Assembly (NCBI GenBank): GCA_903928115.1
Contig: CAIYPP010000105.1
Span: forward strand, 1 to 42,524
Length of the DNA stretch: 42,524 bases
Direction: 5' to 3'
Source: an uncultured Planctomycetota bacterium
GTDB taxonomy: Bacteria > Planctomycetota > UBA1135 > GCA-002686595
Made by a program: the position numbers and the translations under genes. The stretch's first letter is position 1, and each line of letters begins with the position of its first letter. Positions 6,767-14,967 of this stretch are shown piece by piece. The notes below the pieces were generated by a model that searched no databases, was not told the DNA's origin, and saw nothing but the letters and a program-made list of their open reading frames with translations.

Positions 6767-9532
6767 ATGGAGTCCAGCGAAGCTCGCCCGCCGTCGCCGG
6801 AATCCGCGCGTGCGGAAGAGTCGCCGTATCTGCTCGGGAGTCCTTCCGACTTCGAGAGCGCGGTGCTCGAACGACTGCGCGAGCGTGGTCGTGCCCCGAA
6901 GCGCTACTCGATTCGCCAAGAGATCGGCCGCGGTGGCATGGGCCGCGTCTTGTCCGCGCGCGACGATGACCTGCGCCGCGATGTAGCGATGAAGGTGATG
7001 CGGGAGGATCTCGGCGGCGGGCCGGAGTCCTCCTCGATGCGCTCGCTGCGCCTCGCACGCTTCCTCGAAGAGGCGCAGGTGACGGGCCAGCTCGATCATC
7101 CCGGCATCGTTCCGGTGCATGAGCTCGGCGTCGACGAGCAGGGGCGCGTCTACTTCACGATGAAGCTCGTGCGCGGCGAAGACCTTGGCCGCGTGATCGA
7201 GCACGCCCGCGCCGGCCGCGACGGCTGGAGCGAGACGCGCGTCATCGGCGTGCTGCTGCGCGTGTGCGAGGCGATGGCCTACGCGCACAGTAAGGGTGTC
7301 ATTCACCGCGACCTGAAGCCGTCGAACATCCGTGTCGGGCGCTACGGGGCGGTGTACGTGATGGATTGGGGGCTCGCGCGTGTGAATGGGCGCAGCGACG
7401 AGCGCGACCTGCGCGTACGCGAGCTCGCGCCCTCCGCTGCGTCGGAGCCGGTCGTCTCCGAGCGCGCACTCCATGCGCAGGGCGAGTCACCGCTGCACAC
7501 GATGGACGGCACGCCCATCGGCACTCCGATGTTCATGTCGCCGGAGCAGGCGCTCGGCGAGCTGCATCGCCTTGGTCCGACGACGGATGTGTATGGCGTC
7601 GGCGCGATCCTCTACACGGTCCTGACCGGACAGATGCCCTACTTGGATCCGCAGCAGCCGCTCGACGGACTCGCCATCGTGCGAAAGATCCGTGCGGGTG
7701 CGCCGCGCTCCGTGTTCGCGCTCGCACCGAACGCGGCGCCGGAGCTCGCGGCGATCTGCGAGAAGGCGATGCGCCGCGATCCGAACGAGCGCTACGCGAA
7801 CATGGAGGAGCTGGCCGAGGAGCTCCGCGCGTATCTCGAGCAACGCGTCGTGCGCGCCCACCGTACGGGTCCGTGGCGCGAGCTCGTGCTGTGGTCGCGA
7901 CGCAATCGGGCTGTAGCCCTGAGTCTCACGGCCCTCGCCGCTGCGATCCTCGCGGGCGCAGTGGGTATCGCGTACTCGGAGTCGCGTCGCAGCGCGGAGG
8001 CGGACTTCCGCGCGGACGCACTCGCGGCGGCGGAGCTCGTGCGGGAGTCTGCGTGGGTCGGACCGTGCGATTCGCGCGGTCTCGGCGCACTCGAACAGTG
8101 GAAGAGCGCTGCTCAGGAGCTGATCGTTCAGCGAGCGTCGCTCGAAACCGAGGTTGCGCGCACGCGCAACGAGCTGCTCGCAAGAAGCTCGGCCTACGAG
8201 AACCGAGGCGGCGTGCGGGCGGAGATGAACGAGCGCGTGCGAGAGGCGCAGGGCTGGGTGCGCGAGTTCGAAGACGTTCTCGCGCAGGCGCGGCGTGCGC
8301 TCGACGGCAAGCCGCTCGAGGGCGATCGCGTGAAAGATCCGGCTGAGGCTGTGCGAATCCTGCCCACGGAGATCGAGTACTGGCGGACGCGCGTCGGCGA
8401 CCTGATGGCGGAAGCTCCACCCTACCGACCGCTCGAAGAGACGCGCGCGGGCGCCCTCGGTGGCTACGTCGCGCAGGAGCGGCTGCTGCGGGACCTCCTT
8501 GCGCTGGAGCGTGCCGTGCCGAAGGTGGAGCGGCGACTCGAGCTCGCGCGCGCGATCCGGAAGGAGAGCATCGAGGCGCCGGAGGCCGCACGCGCTTGGA
8601 GTGATGCGATCGCGTCCATCAAGGACTCGGCGCTCTGTCCGGCCTATGCGGGGCGAATCACGCGTCTGTCGCCGGTCGAGGGGCTGGTGCCGCTGCGCCG
8701 CAACTCGCGCAACGGACTTTGGGAGTTCCACCACCTCGCGAGCGGTGCTGCGCCGCGGCTGGACGAGAAGGGGGAGTGGGTCATCGGCGCGGACACGGGC
8801 ATCGTCTTCGTGCTGCTCCCCGGCGGCGACTCGCTGATCGGCGCGCAGGCTGGGGAGCCACAGTCCGCGCGTTTCGACCCCGTCGCGTCGAAAACGGAAG
8901 CTCCGTGGCGTGCCGAGCTCGAGCCTTTCTTCATCGCCGCCCACGAAGTGACGCAGGGGCAGTGGCTGCGAATGGAAGGCGGCGTTCCCAGCTTGTGTGC
9001 GACGGGGCGGCAGCTCAATCCCGATCCGCGCGTCACGCGTTCGCATCCTGTGGAGTCCGTGGACGCTCAAGAGAGCGCACGTCGCTTGGAGCTCTTCGGA
9101 CTTTCTCTGCCGACGGAAGCGCAGTGGGAGTACGCGGCGCGAGGCGGCAGCGACGCGCGATTCGTCTTCGGAGATGCGGAGGCCGCGCTCGCGGGCTGTG
9201 CGAATGCAAAGCGCGCCGCGGGGGAAGATCCTCGTGACCTCTACGCTCGTACCGCGCCGGTTGGCAGCTTCGCTCCGAATGCGTTCGGTTTGTACGACGT
9301 GCTTGGAAACGTGGGAGAGTGGTGCGCGGACGCGATCTCGGACAGCCAGGATCGTCCGACCGTGGAACCTCGCACCGGCCTGCGCGAGCCCCAGCGACCC
9401 CGCGATCGTGTCGTTCGCGGCGGCAGCTACGACACGACTCCGGACCAGCTGCGCGCGAGCGCGCGTCGCGGCGTGCACCCTTCCAATGCAGACCGATTTG
9501 TCGGCATTCGACCCGTGAGGAACTTCGAATGA
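6767..9532 (+). CDS. Transmembrane Ser/Thr protein kinase fused to an FGE-sulfatase-type domain
   Basis: A 921-aa receptor-like protein. The kinase domain (about 47-365) has the Gly loop GRGGMG (54-59), K76, HRDLKPSN (180-187), DWG in place of DFG (200-202), and TPMFMSPEQ (activation segment/APE). The DWG variant is frequent in planctomycete kinases. A single membrane helix lies near 383-404, then a charged, probably coiled-coil stretch (about 405-640). The C-terminal part (about 685-921) is an FGE/SUMF1-type fold with LPTEAQWEYAARGG, GLYDVLGNVGEWCAD and RVVRGGSYD. No Cys occupies the segment after RGGS where catalytic FGEs carry theirs, so this domain is probably a sensor or binder rather than an oxidase. 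The stop overlaps the next start (ATGA). Likely an external-signal kinase; substrate unknown. Confidence 0.9.
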   Translation: MESSEARPPSPESARAEESPYLLGSPSDFESAVLERLRERGRAPKRYSIRQEIGRGGMGRVLSARDDDLRRDVAMKVMREDLGGGPESSSMRSLRLARFLEEAQVTGQLDHPGIVPVHELGVDEQGRVYFTMKLVRGEDLGRVIEHARAGRDGWSETRVIGVLLRVCEAMAYAHSKGVIHRDLKPSNIRVGRYGAVYVMDWGLARVNGRSDERDLRVRELAPSAASEPVVSERALHAQGESPLHTMDGTPIGTPMFMSPEQALGELHRLGPTTDVYGVGAILYTVLTGQMPYLDPQQPLDGLAIVRKIRAGAPRSVFALAPNAAPELAAICEKAMRRDPNERYANMEELAEELRAYLEQRVVRAHRTGPWRELVLWSRRNRAVALSLTALAAAILAGAVGIAYSESRRSAEADFRADALAAAELVRESAWVGPCDSRGLGALEQWKSAAQELIVQRASLETEVARTRNELLARSSAYENRGGVRAEMNERVREAQGWVREFEDVLAQARRALDGKPLEGDRVKDPAEAVRILPTEIEYWRTRVGDLMAEAPPYRPLEETRAGALGGYVAQERLLRDLLALERAVPKVERRLELARAIRKESIEAPEAARAWSDAIASIKDSALCPAYAGRITRLSPVEGLVPLRRNSRNGLWEFHHLASGAAPRLDEKGEWVIGADTGIVFVLLPGGDSLIGAQAGEPQSARFDPVASKTEAPWRAELEPFFIAAHEVTQGQWLRMEGGVPSLCATGRQLNPDPRVTRSHPVESVDAQESARRLELFGLSLPTEAQWEYAARGGSDARFVFGDAEAALAGCANAKRAAGEDPRDLYARTAPVGSFAPNAFGLYDVLGNVGEWCADAISDSQDRPTVEPRTGLREPQRPRDRVVRGGSYDTTPDQLRASARRGVHPSNADRFVGIRPVRNFE

Positions 9533-10083
9533 AGAACGGAACTTCGCTCTCGCTCCTACTGGGCTTGCTTCCTGCGTGCGCTGTTGCACCGCGTGGCGGC
9601 GCGGACTGCGACATCGATCTCGCCAACATGAGCGATCGTTCCGTGATCCAAGTGAGCCACGAGAGCATCCCGGAGAAAGGGCTCCTGCGGATGTTCGTTG
9701 CCCCAGCAGCGCGTCGTGCCACGGACCTGCGCAGCGTTGTTCCAGTGCTCGTACAGGAGCGAGACGACGAGTTTCTGGTCTATGCGAGCGGCTTTTCTCG
9801 CGAGAGCTTGGTGACCGCGCCCTATGAGCTGGTGCTCAAGTTCACGCCGGGCAGCCCGACGATCTCGGTCGAAGTGCTCTCTCCGCTTTCGTCGAACAAC
9901 GCGCCGATCGCCACGGGCTCGCTCCCTGTGATCACGGACTCGGCGCCGTGGTTCACGACATTCTGGGAGCCGAAAGAGTGGGATCCGCAGCGCAACAAGC
10001 GCGACGACCCGCGGCACGAGATCCGCGTTTGGTTGGGGACGACAGAGAAAGTTGACTTTGCTCTGCTCGAGAGCAGCAAGTGA
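9529..10083 (+). CDS. Putative lipoprotein coupled to the kinase gene
   Basis: A 184-aa protein of no recognised family. It begins with a signal peptide (MKNGTSLSLLLGLL) ending in the lipobox LPAC, so it should be an exported lipoprotein. The mature part is predicted mostly beta, without repeats or clear catalytic residues. Its ATG overlaps the kinase stop by 4 bp, so it is co-translated and may be the extracytoplasmic partner of the kinase's FGE-type domain (inference). The gene ends 7 bp before the convergent protease gene, with no room for a hairpin between them. Confidence 0.75.
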   Translation: MKNGTSLSLLLGLLPACAVAPRGGADCDIDLANMSDRSVIQVSHESIPEKGLLRMFVAPAARRATDLRSVVPVLVQERDDEFLVYASGFSRESLVTAPYELVLKFTPGSPTISVEVLSPLSSNNAPIATGSLPVITDSAPWFTTFWEPKEWDPQRNKRDDPRHEIRVWLGTTEKVDFALLESSK

Positions 10084-10090
10084 GCACGGC

Positions 10091-12106
10091 TCATTCTTCG
10101 AGGACACAGAAGCGGACGATCACCTGAGGGATCCGGGCTTCGGGTTCCAAGTAGAGAAGTCGAGCGGTTGCCGTGCGCGGCTGGGAGGCTGGCTCCAGCA
10201 CCACGATCGGATTGGAATCCGGCTCGACGTCTTCCAGCACCAGCCCATCTTCGAGCTCGACTTGGAGGTCGATGTCTTCGCCGAGCGGTGCGAGCGCGCT
10301 CACGATGCCCACGAAGCCTGGAGGGAGTTCGATTTCCAGCTCGCGGACTCCCTCTAGGGGCAAGATTCGCTCGAACACGGTTCGCGCGGGAACGCCGACG
10401 ACCTCCCAGAGCGGATCGAGGGCCTCGTCCAGCATCCCTCCGAGCTCCGCGTCGCTGAACTCGCGCGCTTCTGCCCCAGCCTCGAGTTGTGCGAGCAGTC
10501 GTGGCTTGGGGCCCGCGAAGAGCAAGCCGCTGAGAGACACGAGGGCGCCGGTCGGCATGCCTCGGGGCAAGCGGAGGCGCACCTCGAGGATGCCCGCGCT
10601 CGGGGTATCGAAGATCATGAGCGGTACGGAGTCTGGCGTCTCATCCGACGCCACGGGGATGTCGTCGAGACTCGCGAGCAGATCGATGTCGTAACCGTCC
10701 GCGGAAGTCGCGGAGAACATCAGCGATGCGCCCGGCTGCACTGCGAAGCGCCACGAGTGGGTCGCACCGGCGTTGGACTCGAGCTGCAGCAATTCGCTGA
10801 AGAAGACGCCTTCATCCTCACGAGCGACCGCGCCGAGCTGTGGTTCGTACCGATACACGTGGACCGTGCAGTCGGTCTCGCCCAGGAGGAGCTCCGCAGC
10901 GTCCAGCTCAAAGGTGAGAGACCGCTGCTCGTCCAAGGGACCGAGCCAGACCACGGGGAAGTAGTCGGACTCCACGTCCTCGCCTAGGAGCTCGCCTCCT
11001 CGGGTGTTCACGATGCGCGCGTCGATATCGCTGCCGTCGTGGGCCGCAGCGAGGAAGCCGTAGCGAAATCCGGGCTCAAGCTTCACTTCGAGGCTTGCTT
11101 TCGCGCCCTGTGTCACACGTACCGAGCGCTTGGAGACCGTATGGCTCGCATCGAGGGCCGCGACGCCGTCGGCGTTGGCTCGGGTTAGCGCCATTTGCTC
11201 CAAGAGCTCGTCGGGGGGCAAAAGCAGCGACGCGATGCGGCGAGACCAGTCGACGTCGCGCAGGGCCTGCACCTGTGCGAAGTCGTCGCGCAGGAGCTCG
11301 CGTGCGAGGTCGATGCGTTGGCCGTAGGCAAAGCCGAAGCTCGTGCGCTCGCCGTTCAGCGAGAGGTTGTTCTCCGAAGCGGAGATCAGTCCAACGACTT
11401 GCCCCGCGCGATTGAGCATCGGGCTGCCGCTCGCGCCGCCGACCACGGGGCCGCACCAGTGGATCAGGAAGGACTCCGGCCACGTCGTACGTTGGAAGAA
11501 GAAGTCCGTCTTGGCGGTCACGTGCCCCGGGACCGCGTGCGGCGTTGGAAAGCCAGAGATGTTCTCGTGGGGGAAACCGAGGTAGACGATCGACTCGGAG
11601 AGCGCGGGCTGCACCTTCGCGGGATCCGCGACGGGGAGCGGCGGTGCGGTGGTGCCCGACTCCACGGCGCAGATCGCGACGTCCGCAACCGGAATGAAGC
11701 TCATCGAGCGTGCGGCGGCAGGGTCGTGCTCGGCGCGCACGACCATGCGCTTGAGTCGAGCATTCCACGGCGCATACGCGGGATGGATGCGGATGCCGGC
11801 GCTGCTGAGTCGAAGCTCCTCACGGTCGCTCCACGAGCGCCGCGCGGCGAGCCGACCCTCGTGCGCCTTCGCGAGCAGCGACTCCGCGACGTGCGCGTTC
11901 GTCGCGAGCTTTCCATCTTCGATCACCCAGCCGGTGCCGACGAACTCGAAGGCCTCGGGGCCCGTCTTGCTGCGGCGGACGATGCCGAGCATGTACACCG
12001 AGTCGAGCGAACGCTCGAGCACGCGCGCGTGCTCCGCGTCAGCACCCGAGAGTTGAGGGGAGGGCACTGCCGTGAGAGCCGCGAGCGTGAGCAGGATTTC
12101 GAGCAT
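10091..12106 (-). CDS. Secreted trypsin-like serine protease (S1) with long C-terminal beta region
   Basis: A 671-aa protein. A short signal peptide (MLEILLTLAALTAV) is followed by a chymotrypsin-fold domain (about 25-290). The triad is visible: H72 in ATNAHV, D142 in ADVAICAV and S226 in GGASGSPM. Residues from about 315 to 670 form two or three similar blocks rich in phrases like DIDL (SDIDARIVN, YDIDLLASL, EDIDLQVEL). They resemble pre-peptidase C-terminal type beta domains, which help secretion or substrate contact. ATG 12106 is preferred because it starts the signal peptide; an upstream in-frame start at 12139 would put charged residues in front. The enzyme probably acts in periplasm or outside the cell. 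It converges on the kinase-lipoprotein operon. Confidence 0.85.
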   Translation of the reverse strand: MLEILLTLAALTAVPSPQLSGADAEHARVLERSLDSVYMLGIVRRSKTGPEAFEFVGTGWVIEDGKLATNAHVAESLLAKAHEGRLAARRSWSDREELRLSSAGIRIHPAYAPWNARLKRMVVRAEHDPAAARSMSFIPVADVAICAVESGTTAPPLPVADPAKVQPALSESIVYLGFPHENISGFPTPHAVPGHVTAKTDFFFQRTTWPESFLIHWCGPVVGGASGSPMLNRAGQVVGLISASENNLSLNGERTSFGFAYGQRIDLARELLRDDFAQVQALRDVDWSRRIASLLLPPDELLEQMALTRANADGVAALDASHTVSKRSVRVTQGAKASLEVKLEPGFRYGFLAAAHDGSDIDARIVNTRGGELLGEDVESDYFPVVWLGPLDEQRSLTFELDAAELLLGETDCTVHVYRYEPQLGAVAREDEGVFFSELLQLESNAGATHSWRFAVQPGASLMFSATSADGYDIDLLASLDDIPVASDETPDSVPLMIFDTPSAGILEVRLRLPRGMPTGALVSLSGLLFAGPKPRLLAQLEAGAEAREFSDAELGGMLDEALDPLWEVVGVPARTVFERILPLEGVRELEIELPPGFVGIVSALAPLGEDIDLQVELEDGLVLEDVEPDSNPIVVLEPASQPRTATARLLYLEPEARIPQVIVRFCVLEE

Positions 12107-12181
12107 GTCCGCAGACTTTGCCGCACCGCGCGGCTCCAACTGCGAAGCTACGCCACCGCTCGGATTTCGTCCACGCTTCGC

Positions 12182-12826
12182 TCAGCCGTCGAGCTCGACG
12201 GACAAGATTCCGTCGAACGCGGTCACCGCATCGAACAGCGCAGGAAGCTCGCCGTCGGTGCGGAGCACCACGTCGTAGTAGCGATCCTGCTCCACGCCAC
12301 CGCGTCGCGTTCCGATTCCCTTCGTTCGAACTCGGACCGCATGCGATGCCATGGCGCTCTCGACGTCCGCCCACCGCGAAAAGCCCACGTTCGCGCGGAT
12401 GGCGAGCGTGTGGGAACTCGATACGAAGCACATCGACGCCCCGGCCCCGACCGGCAACGCGAGCAAGGGAAGCCAGAAGTAGCCGGCGCCCGCGGCGAGC
12501 CCGATCGCGACCGCGAAGACGACGAAGGCCGTGTCGCGCGTGTCGTCCACCACGGTGCGGAAGCGGACGATCGAGAGCGCGCCGACGATGCTGAAGGCGC
12601 GTGCCACGTTGTCGCCGACCACCAGTGCGGTGAGGCAGAGCAGCACGGTCAACAGCACGAGCGTTCCCGCGAGCGAGGTCTCGGCCGGACGCCCTGCCCG
12701 CTGACGCGCTTGACGATGGATCCACGCGACGGCGAGTCCGAGCAGCAGCGAGGCCACCAGCCGCACGAATGCGACGCCGAGCTCGACGTCGGAATCGCTG
12801 GCGAAGGCGCGCGTGAGCTGTTCCAT
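12182..12826 (-). CDS. DUF4956 membrane protein
   Basis: A 214-aa protein with an N-terminal membrane half (about four helices between residues 18 and 120) and a soluble C-terminal half (about 125-214). The segment VGDNVARAFSIVGALSIVRFRTVVDDTRDTAFVVFAVAIG is typical of DUF4956 (described here as one motif region, residues about 70-110). Genes of this family are commonly found beside CotH and polyphosphate-polymerase (VTC-like) genes. Here CotH lies just upstream on the same strand, 29 bp away, which supports the assignment. Biochemical role unknown; a membrane partner in spore-coat or phosphate-related surface chemistry is only a guess. Confidence 0.85.
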   Translation of the reverse strand: MEQLTRAFASDSDVELGVAFVRLVASLLLGLAVAWIHRQARQRAGRPAETSLAGTLVLLTVLLCLTALVVGDNVARAFSIVGALSIVRFRTVVDDTRDTAFVVFAVAIGLAAGAGYFWLPLLALPVGAGASMCFVSSSHTLAIRANVGFSRWADVESAMASHAVRVRTKGIGTRRGGVEQDRYYDVVLRTDGELPALFDAVTAFDGILSVELDG

Positions 12827-12855
12827 GTACGGAGATCCTAGCAGCGCGAGCCGCG

Positions 12856-14436
12856 CTACTTCTCGCCGAGGCGCACGAGCTTCAGCGAATCCTGCCGCAA
12901 CCGCACGCGCCCCGCTGTCGCGCGGAGCTCGAGCACGAGCTCGATGTCTCCGGTCTCCTCGGCCACTTCGAACTCGAAGGCGAGCTCGCGTGTCGCGCTG
13001 CCTTGGAGCGAATTCGTCGCGGCGGCGCCGGAAATGCGCACGGCGACTCCTTGGGACGGCGCGCCCTCTTCCACGAGCGGTTCGACACCCTCCGTGCGTA
13101 CCGTCGTCGTGAGCTTGTACTTGCCGCGCGTCAGCAGGACGCCCTTTCGAAAACCGGCGATGCAGCGGCCACTCGGCCCGCACTCGATGACGTACCAGTC
13201 GACCCCGTCGTCGACCTCGGAGTCCACGCGCGCGTCGTCGACCTCAGAGTGCGTACGCCAGCCCGTGAGCGTCACGGGCGCGCCGATCTTGAACACGAGC
13301 GGCTTCGGTTCGGGCGCGCTCACTTCCTCCTGAAGGAAGCGATAGCGCTCGCCGATGCGCTCCACCAACTCGCGATAGCGCTCGCGTTGCAGCGCCGCGA
13401 TCTCACCGTTCATCTTCTTTAGGGCGGCTTCGACACGCTGCTGGACCGGCTCCAGCTTGCGGACGAGCGCCTTGGGCTCGAGCCGCGGCAGCAGGTCCTT
13501 CAGTTCCTTCCGATACAGCTTGCGCCACTCGGGACGCTTCATCACCGAGCCACTCAGCATCGACGACGGCATGTCGAGCGTGCTCGCATAGGCATCGGAG
13601 ACGACCGAATCCATGCCGTGCGGAAGGAAGCGGGCCTTCCCACCGGGCAAGAAGTAGAGCCGGTAGTTGTTGCTGTTGATCGTGTAGCCGTCCCAGTGAC
13701 CGAGCAGCTCTTCGAGCGCCATGAAACGCACGAACTGTGGGATGTCGAGCACCGGCTCCAGCGCCCCCCAACGCTTCACCATGTCGCTCTCGCGGCAAGC
13801 GTTCGCGAGCGCCGCGAGATCGCTGCGGTCCTCGACGCCCTTGCCGCTGTCGAGCTCGAGCGGCTCACCGACGTCTTGGCAGAACCCGCCGTCGTAGAAG
13901 TTGCCGTCGGTGTCGGAGAACCAGCGCGCCAAGAAGCGGCGGTCGAAGCCCTCCTTCAGCACGTACAGGCCCGCATCGCGGTCATTGAGAAACACTCGGG
14001 CGTGGGAGACGCGCGTCGCCGGATAGCCCGCCGCGCGGAAGACCTCCGAACCCAGCCACTCGCTCAGGTAGGACTCGTCCTGAGCGGCGTTGTTGAGGTG
14101 GAACTTCTCAAGTCCGTGGAAGAGCGTCTTCCCGTCGAACTTGTCGAGCTTGATCGTAAGGCCGGGCTTTTCGTCCCAGCTACGGAAGCTTCCCGCAGCA
14201 CCCTTCAGCTTGACGCCGCCGCCGTTCGCGAAGCGCTTGCCGTCGACCCACAGCTCGAACGGCGCGTAGGTGCGCGGTGCATCGCGCAGCGATTGCTCCG
14301 CCTCGGCGCTGAGCACGAGCCGGAGCTCGTGGATCTCGCCCTTCTGAAACAGCGCGTCGCTGCCGTCCTTCGACGGTTTCTGTGCGAGCGCGAGCGGCGC
14401 CAGCGCGAGAATCGGCGCGAGCGCGTTCGCGAGCAT
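12856..14436 (-). CDS. CotH-family kinase-fold protein, secreted
   Basis: A 526-aa protein. A signal peptide ends near AQ at residue 19. The CotH core (about 35-330) contains the strand GGGVKLKG, then LEKFHLNNAAQDESYL, GLYVLKEGFDRRFL and the metal-binding HGMDSV segment. CotH proteins have an atypical protein-kinase fold; the Bacillus protein phosphorylates spore-coat proteins. Here, in a non-sporulating type of genome, it probably modifies exported or surface proteins. Residues 330-410 are helical with a coiled-coil look, and the last 130 residues are a beta-sandwich, probably carbohydrate- or protein-binding. Co-directional with the DUF4956 gene, forming the well-known CotH-DUF4956 pair; no VTC gene is next to it. 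Confidence 0.88.
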   Translation of the reverse strand: MLANALAPILALAPLALAQKPSKDGSDALFQKGEIHELRLVLSAEAEQSLRDAPRTYAPFELWVDGKRFANGGGVKLKGAAGSFRSWDEKPGLTIKLDKFDGKTLFHGLEKFHLNNAAQDESYLSEWLGSEVFRAAGYPATRVSHARVFLNDRDAGLYVLKEGFDRRFLARWFSDTDGNFYDGGFCQDVGEPLELDSGKGVEDRSDLAALANACRESDMVKRWGALEPVLDIPQFVRFMALEELLGHWDGYTINSNNYRLYFLPGGKARFLPHGMDSVVSDAYASTLDMPSSMLSGSVMKRPEWRKLYRKELKDLLPRLEPKALVRKLEPVQQRVEAALKKMNGEIAALQRERYRELVERIGERYRFLQEEVSAPEPKPLVFKIGAPVTLTGWRTHSEVDDARVDSEVDDGVDWYVIECGPSGRCIAGFRKGVLLTRGKYKLTTTVRTEGVEPLVEEGAPSQGVAVRISGAAATNSLQGSATRELAFEFEVAEETGDIELVLELRATAGRVRLRQDSLKLVRLGEK

Positions 14437-14453
14437 CTACGAACCGCGGGCTC

Positions 14454-14798
14454 TCAGAACGGCTTCGTGTACACGCAGTACACGGCGGCGATGACTGCCA
14501 CCGCGCACACCAGCGCCAGAGCGCTCGCGAGGTTCGGCTTGCGGAAGGCCATGCCGGTCGTGCCAGCGAGCACGAGCCACGCGACGAGCTTGACGATCAG
14601 CCAACCGGGGAAGCCCTCGACGCCGAGCTTCGCGTGGAGTCCAAAGCCCGCGACGACGGCGACCAACGCCGCGACGCCGTTGATCGCGAGCACCAGACCA
14701 CGGCGCTCGGCGACGGGGTTGGCGAAGGCCGAGAAGGTGCTGGCCACGAGGACAAACGCGGCCGCGACGTGCAGAACGGAGTAGAAGACGGGATCCAT
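14454..14798 (-). CDS. Small four-helix membrane protein
   Basis: A 114-aa, almost wholly hydrophobic protein with four predicted helices (about 5-25, 34-52, 62-80 and 88-108). I do not recognise the family. ATG 14798 (MDPVFYSV) starts directly at the first helix; an ATG three codons upstream (14807) is equally possible, and neither has a clear Shine-Dalgarno. It lies 17 bp upstream of the CotH gene on the same strand and could be its co-transcribed partner. No function assigned. Confidence 0.65.
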   Translation of the reverse strand: MDPVFYSVLHVAAAFVLVASTFSAFANPVAERRGLVLAINGVAALVAVVAGFGLHAKLGVEGFPGWLIVKLVAWLVLAGTTGMAFRKPNLASALALVCAVAVIAAVYCVYTKPF

Positions 14799-14967
14799 GG
14801 CCAGCATTGTGCGGGGAAGCAGGGGCTGAGGTCCACCTTCAATTCGGGCGTGACTCGCGCGGCGATCGGCCCAAGTCGACCGACCCAGCGGGGGAGCGGG
14901 TGCGCAGGAGACCAGCGGGCGTGCCACGCCGCCAGACTCGAGCCCATCAGCCGCGTATCCTGCGTCC

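Noticed and set aside
8800..9532. FGE-type domain of the kinase as the activator of the sulfatase at 26908-28422
   Set aside because: The expected catalytic Cys is missing and the genes are 17 kb apart; a true FGE is probably elsewhere.
7487..9589. 700-codon minus-strand open frame
   Set aside because: Antisense to the kinase gene and composed of Arg/His-rich shadow sequence.
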